From positions 124,001-188,000 of the forward strand of contig JAIVFI010000034.1 of NCBI GenBank assembly GCA_025558095.1: 64,000 bases of DNA, written 5' to 3'. The DNA comes from Hyaloraphidium curvatum (lineage: Eukaryota > Monoblepharomycota > Hyaloraphidiomycetes > Hyaloraphidiales > Hyaloraphidiaceae). The position numbers and the translations under genes were made by a program. Shown here in pieces: positions 53,352-62,829 of this stretch; the first letter of the stretch is position 1; every line of letters starts with the position of its first letter. The notes beneath the pieces were generated by a model. It did not search any database, was not told where the DNA came from, and saw only the letters and a list, made by a program, of their open reading frames with translations.

Positions 53352-55037
53352 ATGGCGGCGGACCAATATCGGCCATCGCCCACGGACGATGATTGCTCAC
53401 TTGTTGAATCGCCTTCCGCGGGGGAACCCAGCGAGTTTGCTCCCCTCCTAGGCCCCGGCGCTGACTCCCGTGGCGTCGGCGCATGCCGCGCTCTCCTCCG
53501 CCTCGCCGGCTTCGCCGCGCCCATCTCCGCCGGGTACTCCCTGGCCTACGTCTCGCAGCTGACCACCACTTTCTTCGTGGGCCACCTTGGCGGCGCGCCG
53601 CTCGCCGCGGCCTGCCTCGCACTGGCCTTTGCCAACGCGACTTCGTTCGGCGTGCTGGTTGGGTTGGCGGCGCCCATGGACGTGCTCTGTGCACAGGCAT
53701 TTGCCGGAGCACCCGATCCGGAGGCGGTGGGGGAGGTGCTCCAGCTTGCTTTGGCGGTCGCTGCGGTGGCCATTGTGCCAATGGCCGCTCTTTGGTGGTC
53801 CGCCGGGCCATTGCTTGCCCTGTTGGGCCAGGACCCAGAGGTCGTGCAGCTGGCAGCCTCCTTCCTGAGGGCACTGCTCCCCGCACTGCCGGGCTTCGCC
53901 GCGTTCGAGTGCGTGAAGAGGTTCCTGCAGGCCCAGGGGATCGCGTCTGCCTACACCGCGGTTGTCGCGGCGACGACGGCTGCAGGAGTGCCGCTGACTT
54001 ACCTGCTGGTGCGTAGCTCCTACGGGCTTGGCTTTTTGGGCGCGCCGGTCGCGATCGCTGCCATGAACTGGGGGAACCTCGCCCTGATGCTCCTCTACAT
54101 CCGCTTCTTCGACGGAGCGAGGGGTTGGGGCGGCTTCTCATGGAAAGCACTGCGACTCGATGCATTGCGGACTTACTTGAAGCTCGCTGCGCCAGCGGTG
54201 CTCCAGGTTGCTGCCGAGTGGTGGACCTTCGAGGTGCTGGCCGTGATGGCGGGCCTGTTGGGAAGCGCACAGCTTGCCGCGCAAAGCGTGCTGGCTACCG
54301 CCACCTCGTTCGTCTTCATGTTTCCGCTCGGGACCGGAGTGGCCGCCACGACGCTGGTCGGCCAGGCGATCGGCGCCGGACGGCCGCGCGAGGCGGAACT
54401 CCTCGCAAAGTCCGGCCTCGCGCTCGGATTCCTCATCGGCCTTGCCATCCTGCTCCTTTTCTTGGTCGTCCGGAACCACCTGGGTCCCGCGTTCACCGAT
54501 GACCCCGCCGTGACCGATCGCGTTGCGCTTGCCCTGCCAATTGCCGCTGTATACTCGCTCGCCGATGCCGTCAATACCGTCGCCGCGGGCGTGCTGCGCG
54601 GGATTGCGCAGCCCGCGCATGCGGCATTTGCGTCCTTTGTCGGATGTTACCTTGTAGGCCTCCCGCTGGGCGCCTACCTCGCCTTCGGAAGGCCGGAACA
54701 CCGCCTGCGCGGCCTCTGGATCGGCGTGGCCTCCGGTGCCGCGCTGTCGGCCGTGTGGGGATTGTTCTTCGTTTTTAATGCCTCGTTCGACGAAGAGGTT
54801 ATGAAGGCGCGAGCGCGGCTCGGGACGAGGGTGCCATCCGAGTGCGAGGGCGAGGCGGCGGAACGGCGTGCGGTTCCGGTGCTGGTGCCGCGCCCGCAGG
54901 CTCCTCGCCTCCCGCGCGTGCACTCGGGCAGCCTGTCCAGCTTCACGTACGGCCGATCTCCAATAGCTCCGCCGGCTCTGGTGCTGCTCCATGGCGATCT
55001 CGGACTGGTCAGGGCCGATGCCCTCGGCGTGCCGTGA
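53352..55037 (+). CDS. MATE-family multidrug/toxin extrusion transporter
   Basis: Single exon of 561 residues, ATG at 53352. After a hydrophilic start of about 45 residues there are twelve predicted membrane helices. Family marks are APISAGYSLAYVSQLTTTFFVGHLG in helix 1, FGVLVGLAAPMDVLCAQAFAG in helix 2, and the second-half counterpart VFMFPLGTGVAATTLVGQAIGAG, showing the internal duplication of MATE proteins. These carriers export cationic compounds in exchange for protons or sodium, usually at the plasma or vacuole membrane. The C-terminus is a long Arg/Pro-rich cytosolic tail (about 75 residues after FNASFDEEVMK), with a final hydrophobic stretch of unclear meaning. Its position between oxidising enzymes suits a detoxification role (inference). 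Confidence 0.92.
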   Translation: MAADQYRPSPTDDDCSLVESPSAGEPSEFAPLLGPGADSRGVGACRALLRLAGFAAPISAGYSLAYVSQLTTTFFVGHLGGAPLAAACLALAFANATSFGVLVGLAAPMDVLCAQAFAGAPDPEAVGEVLQLALAVAAVAIVPMAALWWSAGPLLALLGQDPEVVQLAASFLRALLPALPGFAAFECVKRFLQAQGIASAYTAVVAATTAAGVPLTYLLVRSSYGLGFLGAPVAIAAMNWGNLALMLLYIRFFDGARGWGGFSWKALRLDALRTYLKLAAPAVLQVAAEWWTFEVLAVMAGLLGSAQLAAQSVLATATSFVFMFPLGTGVAATTLVGQAIGAGRPREAELLAKSGLALGFLIGLAILLLFLVVRNHLGPAFTDDPAVTDRVALALPIAAVYSLADAVNTVAAGVLRGIAQPAHAAFASFVGCYLVGLPLGAYLAFGRPEHRLRGLWIGVASGAALSAVWGLFFVFNASFDEEVMKARARLGTRVPSECEGEAAERRAVPVLVPRPQAPRLPRVHSGSLSSFTYGRSPIAPPALVLLHGDLGLVRADALGVP

Positions 55038-55358
55038 GCCTTTACTTGTGCCGCAAAGTCCCACTAGATCCCAGGAGATGAAGCAATCCAATCGCTCCGC
55101 TACATCATAGTTAGATCCGCCCGTCCGGCTGGCGATCACCTCGAGAACTCTGGTGGGGGTCTCAACTTGGGTCTGATTTCCCTTGCCACGCAACAGGAGT
55201 GTGCTGATTCCGTCGTTTCTCCCCTCCTGCGGAAGCTCATCGCGACCCGAACGGCCGTCGGGTAGTTTTGCGGTCATCAGATCGCACTTGGGCCGCGACC
55301 GGACTCGGGGGAACGCTAGGGAGCGGGCAGCCGCCCGGGTTTGAGAGTGTCCGTCAAG
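55038..55358. other. Intergenic region
   Basis: About 320 bases between the MATE gene and the lipase-GTPase fusion. No feature recognised. Confidence 0.3.
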
Positions 55359-57683
55359 ATGGCCTCCGACGGCGTCGGCGCGGCGTGGTGGGCCGCCCTC
55401 CCTTCCTGGACTTCGCCGTGGGCCGGCACCTGGCAGCCTTTCTCGACGGACTTTGTGTCGCGCCACAACCCCGTCGAAGCGGCAGGGCAGCCCGCGGCGC
55501 GGCTCCTTGCCCTGGCCGGGCTCTCCGCCGAGCAGTACCTCAAGAGGCTCCTCTGCGCCGCCGTTCTCTCGGAAGCCGTGTACCAGGCGGAGTTCGTCGG
55601 CGCCACGCGAGACGAACGGGGCATGACTGCGTGTCTGAACGCCCTGAACCGGGACTACCCCAGCTTCTTTGACGCCGAGCGATTCCAGCCCTCTCGCCGG
55701 CAGAGCTACATTATCGTCGAATTTCGCGAGTTCCTCTGCGTAGTATTCCGCGGCACGGTCGATGCGAACGACTGGGACGGCAACCTGGACCTGGAAACAG
55801 TGCGCTGCGCGGAGCTCAATCGCGCCGTGCACCGTGGTTTCCTTGAGAGCGCGCGGGACGTGGCTTTGCACGCGCTGAGGGCTGCTTCCCGCAACCTGGG
55901 GAAGCCGATCGTGTTTGCCGGCCACTCGCGCGGGGCGGCCGTGGCCGAGATTTGCGCCCGGCTGTACGCGGCAGAGTTCCCGCCCGCCGCAGGGGCCGAG
56001 GCCGGCCGACCCGCGAACTGGCTTTGGGGTCCGGCACCGCCGGCGCCCGTCTGCATCACCTTTGGGCAACCGCACGTCTTTTCCGCGGACGGCAATTTGG
56101 CGGACGAGAGCGTGCCTGTTTTCCGCTACGTCTTTTCTGATGACGTGGTGCCTGGCTTCCTCGACTCGTTCGGCTACACGTCCTCCGGCATCGTCTTGAA
56201 TCTGGTCGAAGAACCCGACCGCACCTCGGATTACGCGGTCTGCATCGGCCGAGGCACCTCGGGCGGCCCCCCCAACATCCCGGCGAGCTTCCAGGCCTTC
56301 ATCACTGACCTCGTGAGCACAGCCAGCGCGGTCAGCCCGAACCACAGGATGCGACGGTACCGTGCCAGCGTCCTCCGCGGTAACGGGGCGACTTCGGCGA
56401 TCCCCGGAGCCCCTGCGAGGACCGTCCGAGCGAGCGACATTGTACCGCCGGCCGCCACTGGAATCTTCGATCCGAACGACGCCCAGGTGTCGGTCGGGTT
56501 CTCCAATGCCCGTGTGGTGGTCGAGCTCCTGTTTCCGGGCGCCGAGAGGTTGCCCGCGCTGGATTTTACCCGCGCGGAGGCGCGCCTGACCGTTTTCGAC
56601 GCGGGCAGCGGGACCGCGCGGGAAGTGGACCTTGTGGCCTGGCCGCGCTACGGCTTGGACGCCGAAAAGGGCAAGCTAGTCATGACCGCCGACTTTCTCC
56701 TGCCCCCAAACACCATCCCAGAGGAAGCCGAGATGCAGCTCGTCCTATCGAGCAGCCTGCGATCCGACGAACTCCGCCGCCGCCTTTCTTTGGACCTGCG
56801 AAACGTCTGGCTAATGGGCCCCACTGGTGCCGGCAAGACCCAGCTCGCCGCATGCCTGAACGCGCTGGCCAAACATGGCCCTTTTGCCCAGGAGTTCCTG
56901 CAATGCCGAACCCGCCGGCGCGGAGTGACCCCGGCGGTGACGGGCGAGACCTTCCACGCCCGCGGTATCCGTTTCGTCGAGCTGCCGGGGATGCAGTTCG
57001 ACACAGAGACAGAGCGGCTGGCCCTGTTCGACCGGTTGGCAGAGGTGCCGCCCCACCTGGTCCTCGTCGTGTTCGACGGGCACGCGGGGATTGTTTCGAC
57101 GGGCGGCGACGGCGGGCGCGGGCTTCCCGCGCAGGTGGCGGCCCTGAGGACACAAATGCGGGGAATCGCGGACAAGGTGTCGGAATTGGCGGCGGCCGAG
57201 AGCAAGCGCGACGGCGCCGGGCCCGGGGACGGCCAGAAGCCGCAGCAGCTGGCCGACATTGGCGCGCAGATTGCATGGGTATTCACCAAGTGGGGCTTCG
57301 TGGACCCAGACGACCGTGCCGAGAAGGAGCGGGAGCTTCGCGCCGCGCTGGGCGCGACGGACGGGGAACGGAGCTTTTGCGTCAATGCAGGGTGCGACCG
57401 CAACACCTCCCGGATCGAGGGTGCCGTCGAACTGTTCGACTACATCCAGTCAGCCGTGCACCGCGCAAGCTCGGCAGGGCAGGCGGACGTGTTTCGTTTC
57501 TTCCGGCGGGCATGGTTCGCGGCGGGAGTATGGGTGCGGAGGAACGTGACTCCGCAGCACGTTGCGGCTGTCGGAGTTGCGGCTGCTGCGGTGGCAGTCG
57601 CGCCGCCCATGGGGACCATGACGGAGGTTGTGACGTTCGTGGTGCCGGCGCTCCTCCGGATATTCAGGATCCGGCTCGGATAG
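55359..57683 (+). CDS. Class-3 lipase fused to a P-loop GTPase-like domain
   Basis: Single exon of 774 residues; ATG at 55359. Residues 60-340 are a class-3 (DAG-lipase-like) hydrolase: LSEAVYQAEF, CVVFRGTVDANDW, HRGFLESARDVA, the elbow FAGHSRGAAV with Ser190, CITFGQPHVF, and VFRYVFSDDVVPGFL carrying the likely Asp. Residues 390-480 are a beta-rich linker (VSVGFSNARVVVELLF). A nucleotide-binding domain starts at the Walker A loop GPTGAGKT (487-494). It has a RGVTPAVTGE switch-I-like segment, RFVELPGMQFD as a switch-II-like DxPG variant, VLVVFDGH, a TKWGFVD in the place of TKxD, and a CVNAGC near G5. The end has a hydrophobic segment (VAAVGVAAAAVAVAPP), a possible membrane anchor. No frame break lies between the parts. 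Lipase and GTPase roles are inferred from motifs. Confidence 0.85.
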   Translation: MASDGVGAAWWAALPSWTSPWAGTWQPFSTDFVSRHNPVEAAGQPAARLLALAGLSAEQYLKRLLCAAVLSEAVYQAEFVGATRDERGMTACLNALNRDYPSFFDAERFQPSRRQSYIIVEFREFLCVVFRGTVDANDWDGNLDLETVRCAELNRAVHRGFLESARDVALHALRAASRNLGKPIVFAGHSRGAAVAEICARLYAAEFPPAAGAEAGRPANWLWGPAPPAPVCITFGQPHVFSADGNLADESVPVFRYVFSDDVVPGFLDSFGYTSSGIVLNLVEEPDRTSDYAVCIGRGTSGGPPNIPASFQAFITDLVSTASAVSPNHRMRRYRASVLRGNGATSAIPGAPARTVRASDIVPPAATGIFDPNDAQVSVGFSNARVVVELLFPGAERLPALDFTRAEARLTVFDAGSGTAREVDLVAWPRYGLDAEKGKLVMTADFLLPPNTIPEEAEMQLVLSSSLRSDELRRRLSLDLRNVWLMGPTGAGKTQLAACLNALAKHGPFAQEFLQCRTRRRGVTPAVTGETFHARGIRFVELPGMQFDTETERLALFDRLAEVPPHLVLVVFDGHAGIVSTGGDGGRGLPAQVAALRTQMRGIADKVSELAAAESKRDGAGPGDGQKPQQLADIGAQIAWVFTKWGFVDPDDRAEKERELRAALGATDGERSFCVNAGCDRNTSRIEGAVELFDYIQSAVHRASSAGQADVFRFFRRAWFAAGVWVRRNVTPQHVAAVGVAAAAVAVAPPMGTMTEVVTFVVPALLRIFRIRLG

Positions 57684-57725
57684 CACAAAACCTCACGATA
57701 ACTGAACATCTACACGCACCGTTAT

Positions 57726-59534
57726 CTACATCATCATGCGCACGTCAAAGTCGTCGAAGTCCACCTCGCGCAGCATCCCGACAAACTCCTTCCCGTTGCC
57801 AGGATAGTGCGAAACCAGCTTCCCCGACGTCTGATTCTTATACCAGCCACCGCACTCCATCGCCCAAACGGTTCCCTCGAGCCCCTTGTAGATGCTGTCG
57901 CTGTAGGCCCGCACGGCAGACTCGAGCGGAGCGATCGATTTGATCCCCTTCACTTGACACATGGCGATGGCGCGGATGATGTAAGACACCATCGCCTCCT
58001 CGCACACGTTGATGGAGTTGAGTGCAACGGGGGCGGTCGGTCCGTAGACGGTGAAGAAGTTCGGCATGTGGGCGGCTGCAACGGCCCGGTATCCCTCGGG
58101 GACCGTTGCCCAATCGTCCTGCAGCACGTGACCGTCGCGGCCCTTGACGGTGTAGGTCGGCTTGTAGGTCACTTCGTACCCCGTCGCGAGGATGACAACG
58201 TCCGTGGGCCGCTCGACGCCCTCGGCATCGACGATTCCTGTCTCGGTGAACCTCGCGATGGGTGCACGAACGACCTCGGTCGTAGGTTTCTGCAAGCTTA
58301 ATAAATCGGATTAGCTGAACGAGCACGATACTGTGCAGTGGAAAGGCCCTCACGCGGCGAGGTAATTCTCGTGGGGAGTGATCCGGCGACACCCGAGTGG
58401 GTAACTCGGCGTCAGGAACTCGCGCAGTTTCGGGTCCGGCACCAGCGCATCCAGCATGAGCTTCGCCTGCGCCGTAGCAAACAGGCTCATCTGGCTGCCG
58501 CGCTTGTACACCTCGAAGGCGACCTCGGCGTTCGTCCAGGCGCCCTTGAAGAAATCGTAGAGATCCTTCTTGGTGAACGCGGCGCGCTCCTCGGCCGAGA
58601 AGGTCTTGTTGTCGAGCTTCCAGGGGTTCGGCTGCCCCAGCTGCGCGACGATCCACGTGCTCCGCCTCTGGTAGCACGTCAGTTTGGACGCCTGCGAATC
58701 CACGGTCCCAATGACACCTATCCCCGTGGAACCGTTGCCCACCACCGCGACGGCCTTGCCCGTCAGGTCCACGGAGCGGTCGTAGCGCGCCGTGTGCATG
58801 ATCTTCCCGCGGAACTTGTCCATGCCGGGGTAGTTCGGGATCCTCGGCGTGTTGAGGATGCCGATGCCGGAGATGAGGAAGTCGCACCGGTCCGTGCGGG
58901 TCTCGGTGCGGCCCGTGGTTGGGTCCGTCACGGCGATCTCAAGCTCCCACTTGCCCTCGTCCTCGAGCCACGTCGCGGACTTGACCGCGGCGTTATACGT
59001 CGCCGCCCCCGCCGGGAAGTACTTGGCGGCCAGGTAATCAAAATAACGCTCAATCTCGTCGGAATCCACGTATTCGGCGGACCAAGTCGGGTTGGGCTCC
59101 CAGCGCACGACGTAGCCCCGCGACGGGACGTCGCACCGGCATCCGGGGTACTTCTGGTGTTGCCACGTCCCCGCTGCCTTTCCGTCGCGCTCGTAGATGC
59201 GCAGGCTGAAGTTCTTGAGCCGCCACCGGGCCAGTGCAGAAGTATAGATGGCGGCCATCCCGGCACCGATGCAGACGATGTCGACGTGCCGCGGCTCCGC
59301 GCCCTCGGGGTACTTGAACGCCGGCGCGAGGTTGAAGACCTCCTCGTCCTCGGGCGTCGGCTCCGACAGGTCTTCCGCCGGGAAAACAGGGTCCAGGCAC
59401 GGCGTGCGGAACATCGGGTGGTCGCCGCCGACGTAGGGCTCCGCGGCGGGCGGCGGGGGCATCGTCTTGAGCTGCTCGGCAAAGGCCGCGAAATCCACCC
59501 CGGGAAACGCATCGGCCAGGTTTCCGATTGCCAT
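57726..59534 (-). CDS. Flavin-containing Baeyer-Villiger-type monooxygenase 2
   Basis: Two exons: 59534-58354 and 58296-57726, giving 583 residues. The FAD motif is CIGAGMAAIYTSA (third Gly replaced by Ala) and the NADPH motif is VVGNGSTGIGVIG. WQHQKYPGCRCDVPSRGYV corresponds to the conserved GTW...YPGxxCD region. The fingerprint reads FRGKIMHTARYDRS, with Tyr where classical enzymes have Trp, which places it in the variant group found in many fungi. The C-terminal part has ATGYEVTYKPTYTVKG, NFFTVYGPTAPVALNS and GTVWAMECGGWYKN. It oxidises ketones or similar compounds with NADPH and O2. It is only distantly related to the other monooxygenase in this window and has one intron rather than nine. 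It converges on the lipase-GTPase with 42 bases between stops. Confidence 0.88.
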
Positions 59535-59786
59535 CGTGGTACGGTAAGTGGGGACGCGGGCGATTTTGAGGCACCGACGGCGCGCTGGCGTGCCCGAAAG
59601 TCGCGGGAGACAACGGCGGGCGAGCTGACAGGTAGAGGCAACTGACGCAAATCGCGCGGCGTGCGGCACACCCACCTGCGAAGGCGCGATCTCGTGCAGA
59701 TCCTCTACCACTTCCGTACTGTATCCGCCGTAGATGATCGTGACAAGAAGCACCGAAGGAGTAGAAGGACGCAGAGGGCAAGGAGA

Positions 59787-62086
59787 AGTAGATGAAAGCA
59801 AATCGCATTCCGGAGCTCTCTACACTAGATCGCCCGGCATCTAGGGACCTCCGTCCTTTCCCAGCTGCTCCTTCAGGCCGAGGCGGTGCCCCACGCGGGC
59901 GCCTTGGCGTCGAGCCCCTGCACGAGCCTCTGGCGGATGAACGCGTCCTCCTCCTCGCGCTTCTTGTCCTTGCGGCGCATGGCGAGCAGCACGATGAGCG
60001 TGCAGCAGGCGGCGAGCAGGGCGAGGGTGCCGATGACGATGGCGGCGATGACGAGGGCCTCGTTGGAGGAGGTGGCGGCGGCGGGCTGGGCGACGGGGGC
60101 GACCGGGGCGGTGGTGGGCTGGGTCTGCACCGCGTTGGGGTTCGGGGGCACCGTCAGGGCGGCGTTGGCGTTCTGGTTGCTGGTGGTGGTCTGGCGGAGG
60201 GCCGGGGCGGGCACCTGCACGTCCCGGGCGAGGAGACGGCGGCGGCGCTGGCCGGCGGCCGACTGCTGGTCGAAGTAGATGCGGAAGGTGGCGTAGAAGG
60301 TGTAGTCCTGGAAGGAAGAAGGACGTCAGCGGCCGATCCAAAGCAGCCGGGCACCCGCTACTCACGGTGATCGAGTCAAAGTCGTCGGTGGTCAGGAACG
60401 AGTCGTCGTTGAAGTCGACGCCGGCCTGCTTGGGCAGCATGTTGGGCGTGACCTTCATCTCCACAACGTTGGGGTCCGCGGTCGGGAGGTAGGTGAAGTT
60501 GGTGTTGACGGCCAGGGTCGAGAGGGCGCCGACGGCGGCGGGGCCGGCGGCCGAGTCGACGAGGGTCGTGTTGACGTTGCGGGTCACGGTGGTGGCGGCG
60601 CCGATGTTGGGCGTGCGCTCGACCTTGTTGCGGCCGAGGATCATCTTGGTCAGGCGGGCCTCGTAGATGGGCAGGTCGGGCGAGGTGAAGGTGGCCGTGA
60701 GCAGGACGGTGTCGCCGAAGAAGTAGCCCTGGGGCTTGTCCGCGACCATCACGCCGGTGACCGAGGCCACGGTGTTCAGGAGCGCGTTGCAGAGGTCGAG
60801 CTCGAGGGCGCCCGAGGCGTTGGGCGTGCCGATGAGGGCGTTGGCCGTGAGCACCTTGCCCGTGCAGGTGTTGGTGTTGGCGGCGCCGGGGAAGCAGTTG
60901 GTGTCGAAGTTGAAGGCGTAGGTGCCGCCGACGTTGCAGACGTCGCCGATGGCGATCTTCAGCTGGCCGTTCTGGTAGCAGAAGTCCTGGGTCGTGAAGG
61001 CGGTGCTGGACGAGCCGTCGGTCTTGACGCAGGTGGGCAGGGTGTACGAGACGACCTCGACCGAGCCGGTGTAGCCGGGCAGGCTGATGTAGCCCGAGTC
61101 GGCGTCAAGGGTGAGGTTGTTGGGCCACCTGAGCGAAAAGTCAGATCGGTTCGGGAAGGGCGCCCGCGAGCAACGCACCTCGAGAACATGGTAAAGTCGA
61201 CAATCAGGAAGCGCTGCCCGTCGGTGATGTCGTACGACAGCCCCGTCAGGTTGAAGTTCTTGATGCCCGACTCCTCGAGGACCTTGATGTCGGTCTGCAC
61301 GTTCACGGTCGTGGGCAGGGCGATCGACACCGGGTAGGCGTAGCGCGAGGCCTGGCGGTTGCCGCCGGGGAAGGCGTCCTGCCACTCCAGGTAGACCGTG
61401 TTGTTGCGAACCTCGTAGCCGGGGCGGCTCGTGGTGTCGGGGTTGGACCAGGCGCAGCCGCGGAGCGTGCGCCAGGTGCCCGCGAGGGTGAAGTCGTAGC
61501 GGCAGGTGCCGGTGCTGCCGACCGAGTCGGCGACGCAGACGGCCGTGCCGTGCATCTCCTTGCCGAGGTACATGGTCATCTTGCGGCCGGTGACGGGCTT
61601 GGTCCACGCGGCGACGGTGATGTCGGCGCGGGTCATGTTGGTGCGGGCCGTGTCGACCTATACCGCGGCCAGGGTTAGCAGCCGATCTCCAAGGCAAGCC
61701 AAGCAGCAGATAGTCACCTGAGGGGCGTTGGTGCCCGGCTGGCCGGAGGTGCAGCCCGAGAGGGCGGCGAGCTCCGAGCGCCCGGCCCACGAGACGCCCT
61801 GGGCGTCGGAGCGCCCGACGAGGGCCAGCACGGCGGCGCCGGCGGCGGCGAGGTACGAGGTGGCGCGCATGGTGTCGGCGGCGCTGGTCTGCGGGGGTGT
61901 GATGGAGGGCGGTGCCGGGGAGCTGCGTCCTTTTGAACCGAGGCGGTAGGGACCGCCAGAATAGGGACCAAACCGACCGACGTTCGAGAGTCCCTACCGT
62001 CCCTACGACTCCTGGCCGCGGATGCGCCCGAGGCGGCCACGTCAAAATCGAAGGAGGGCAGGTTTGGTGGTCCCGGATGTAGCGAC
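59787..62086 (-). repeat. Copy B of the ~2.3-kb inverted duplication
   Basis: Reverse-complement counterpart of 35705-37997, separated from it by about 21.8 kb. The left boundary lies just downstream of the surface-gene stop. The right boundary fades out around 62086, where the match becomes patchy. Confidence 0.9.
59873..61870 (-). CDS. Type I membrane surface protein, copy B
   Basis: Four exons: 61870-61718, 61657-61179, 61128-60366 and 60307-59873, giving 609 residues. Exon sizes equal those of copy A exactly (153, 479, 763, 435). The signal peptide, cysteine pattern, sequons, RRRRLLARD site, transmembrane helix and charged tail are the same. I noticed a single amino-acid difference (Thr for Ala in NPDTTSRP). 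Intron 1 has a small change before its acceptor (CGGTATAG here, CGGTTGTAG in A) and intron 3 lacks one G. Both genes appear intact, so both may be expressed. The two proteins are close enough that RNA reads would be hard to assign. Confidence 0.88.
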
Positions 62087-62829
62087 GAGCGCAGATGGCA
62101 CCCGATCCCCGCTCCGGACCTGTCCGCACCCGACGCCGGCGATACGATTATTACTCATTCACATAGAATACAATCAATAGCTTCTTCTCGCTCGCTTTTT
62201 CCGTTTCGAGGACCGCGATCATGCATCTTCTTTTGCCAAAGTAAGGTCCTGGTTCCCCCGCGCACACAGCTAATAGCACGCTTGATCCCCAGAAGGAAAG
62301 GCCGATAGCACTCGCGTCCCGGTCCTGTTCCAGTCGGCATCCGCACACGTCCGTAGACCATACCAATTCATTTCTTCCGCACCCTGATGATGATTGGCGG
62401 CGATCGGACGGGCCTTGCCGACTTGGTGCGGTCCCCGCCGGGCCGGTCGACACGGCCGGCCGGCATGTCGGCTGTCCCCGAATTCCGTCCAGCGCTCAGA
62501 TCGGCCGGGTTCCGTAGCCTCGGACCGCCTTTTCGGCCGACGGGGAAGGGTCCGAGCGGGCGGAAGGCGCGAGTGAGTGAGGCTTCCCGGCCGCGCGGAC
62601 GTCGGAGGGGATGGTTGTCGGAAACGGCCTGGACGGCCTGGCAGCGGCCAGGGGACGCCGAGACGGGCTTGCCCGAGCTGATGGATGACTTTGCGCGGCC
62701 GATATCGGCGTCCCAGGCGGGGAATCGGTCGACCGATCTGGAATAGGGGACGCACGGTCCCTACGTGCCGAAGGGACCTCCGAACTTCAAACCTCTCGCC
62801 TCACCCCCCAGTGCCCCTCCCCCACCACG
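61871..62829. promoter_or_regulatory. Divergent intergenic region of two surface genes with GTAGGGAC octamers
   Basis: About 960 bases between divergent start codons. For copy B, octamers lie at 61946-61953, 61990-61997 and 61999-62006, with a near copy (ATAGGGAC) at 61961-61968. For the gene at 62830, GTCCCTAC is at 62757-62764, about 65 bases before its ATG. No coding sequence was recognised in the middle part (62090-62750). Confidence 0.5.

Noticed and set aside
54138-56345. 735-codon minus-strand open frame under the MATE and lipase-GTPase genes
   Set aside because: Spans two clear plus-strand genes and has no recognisable motif.
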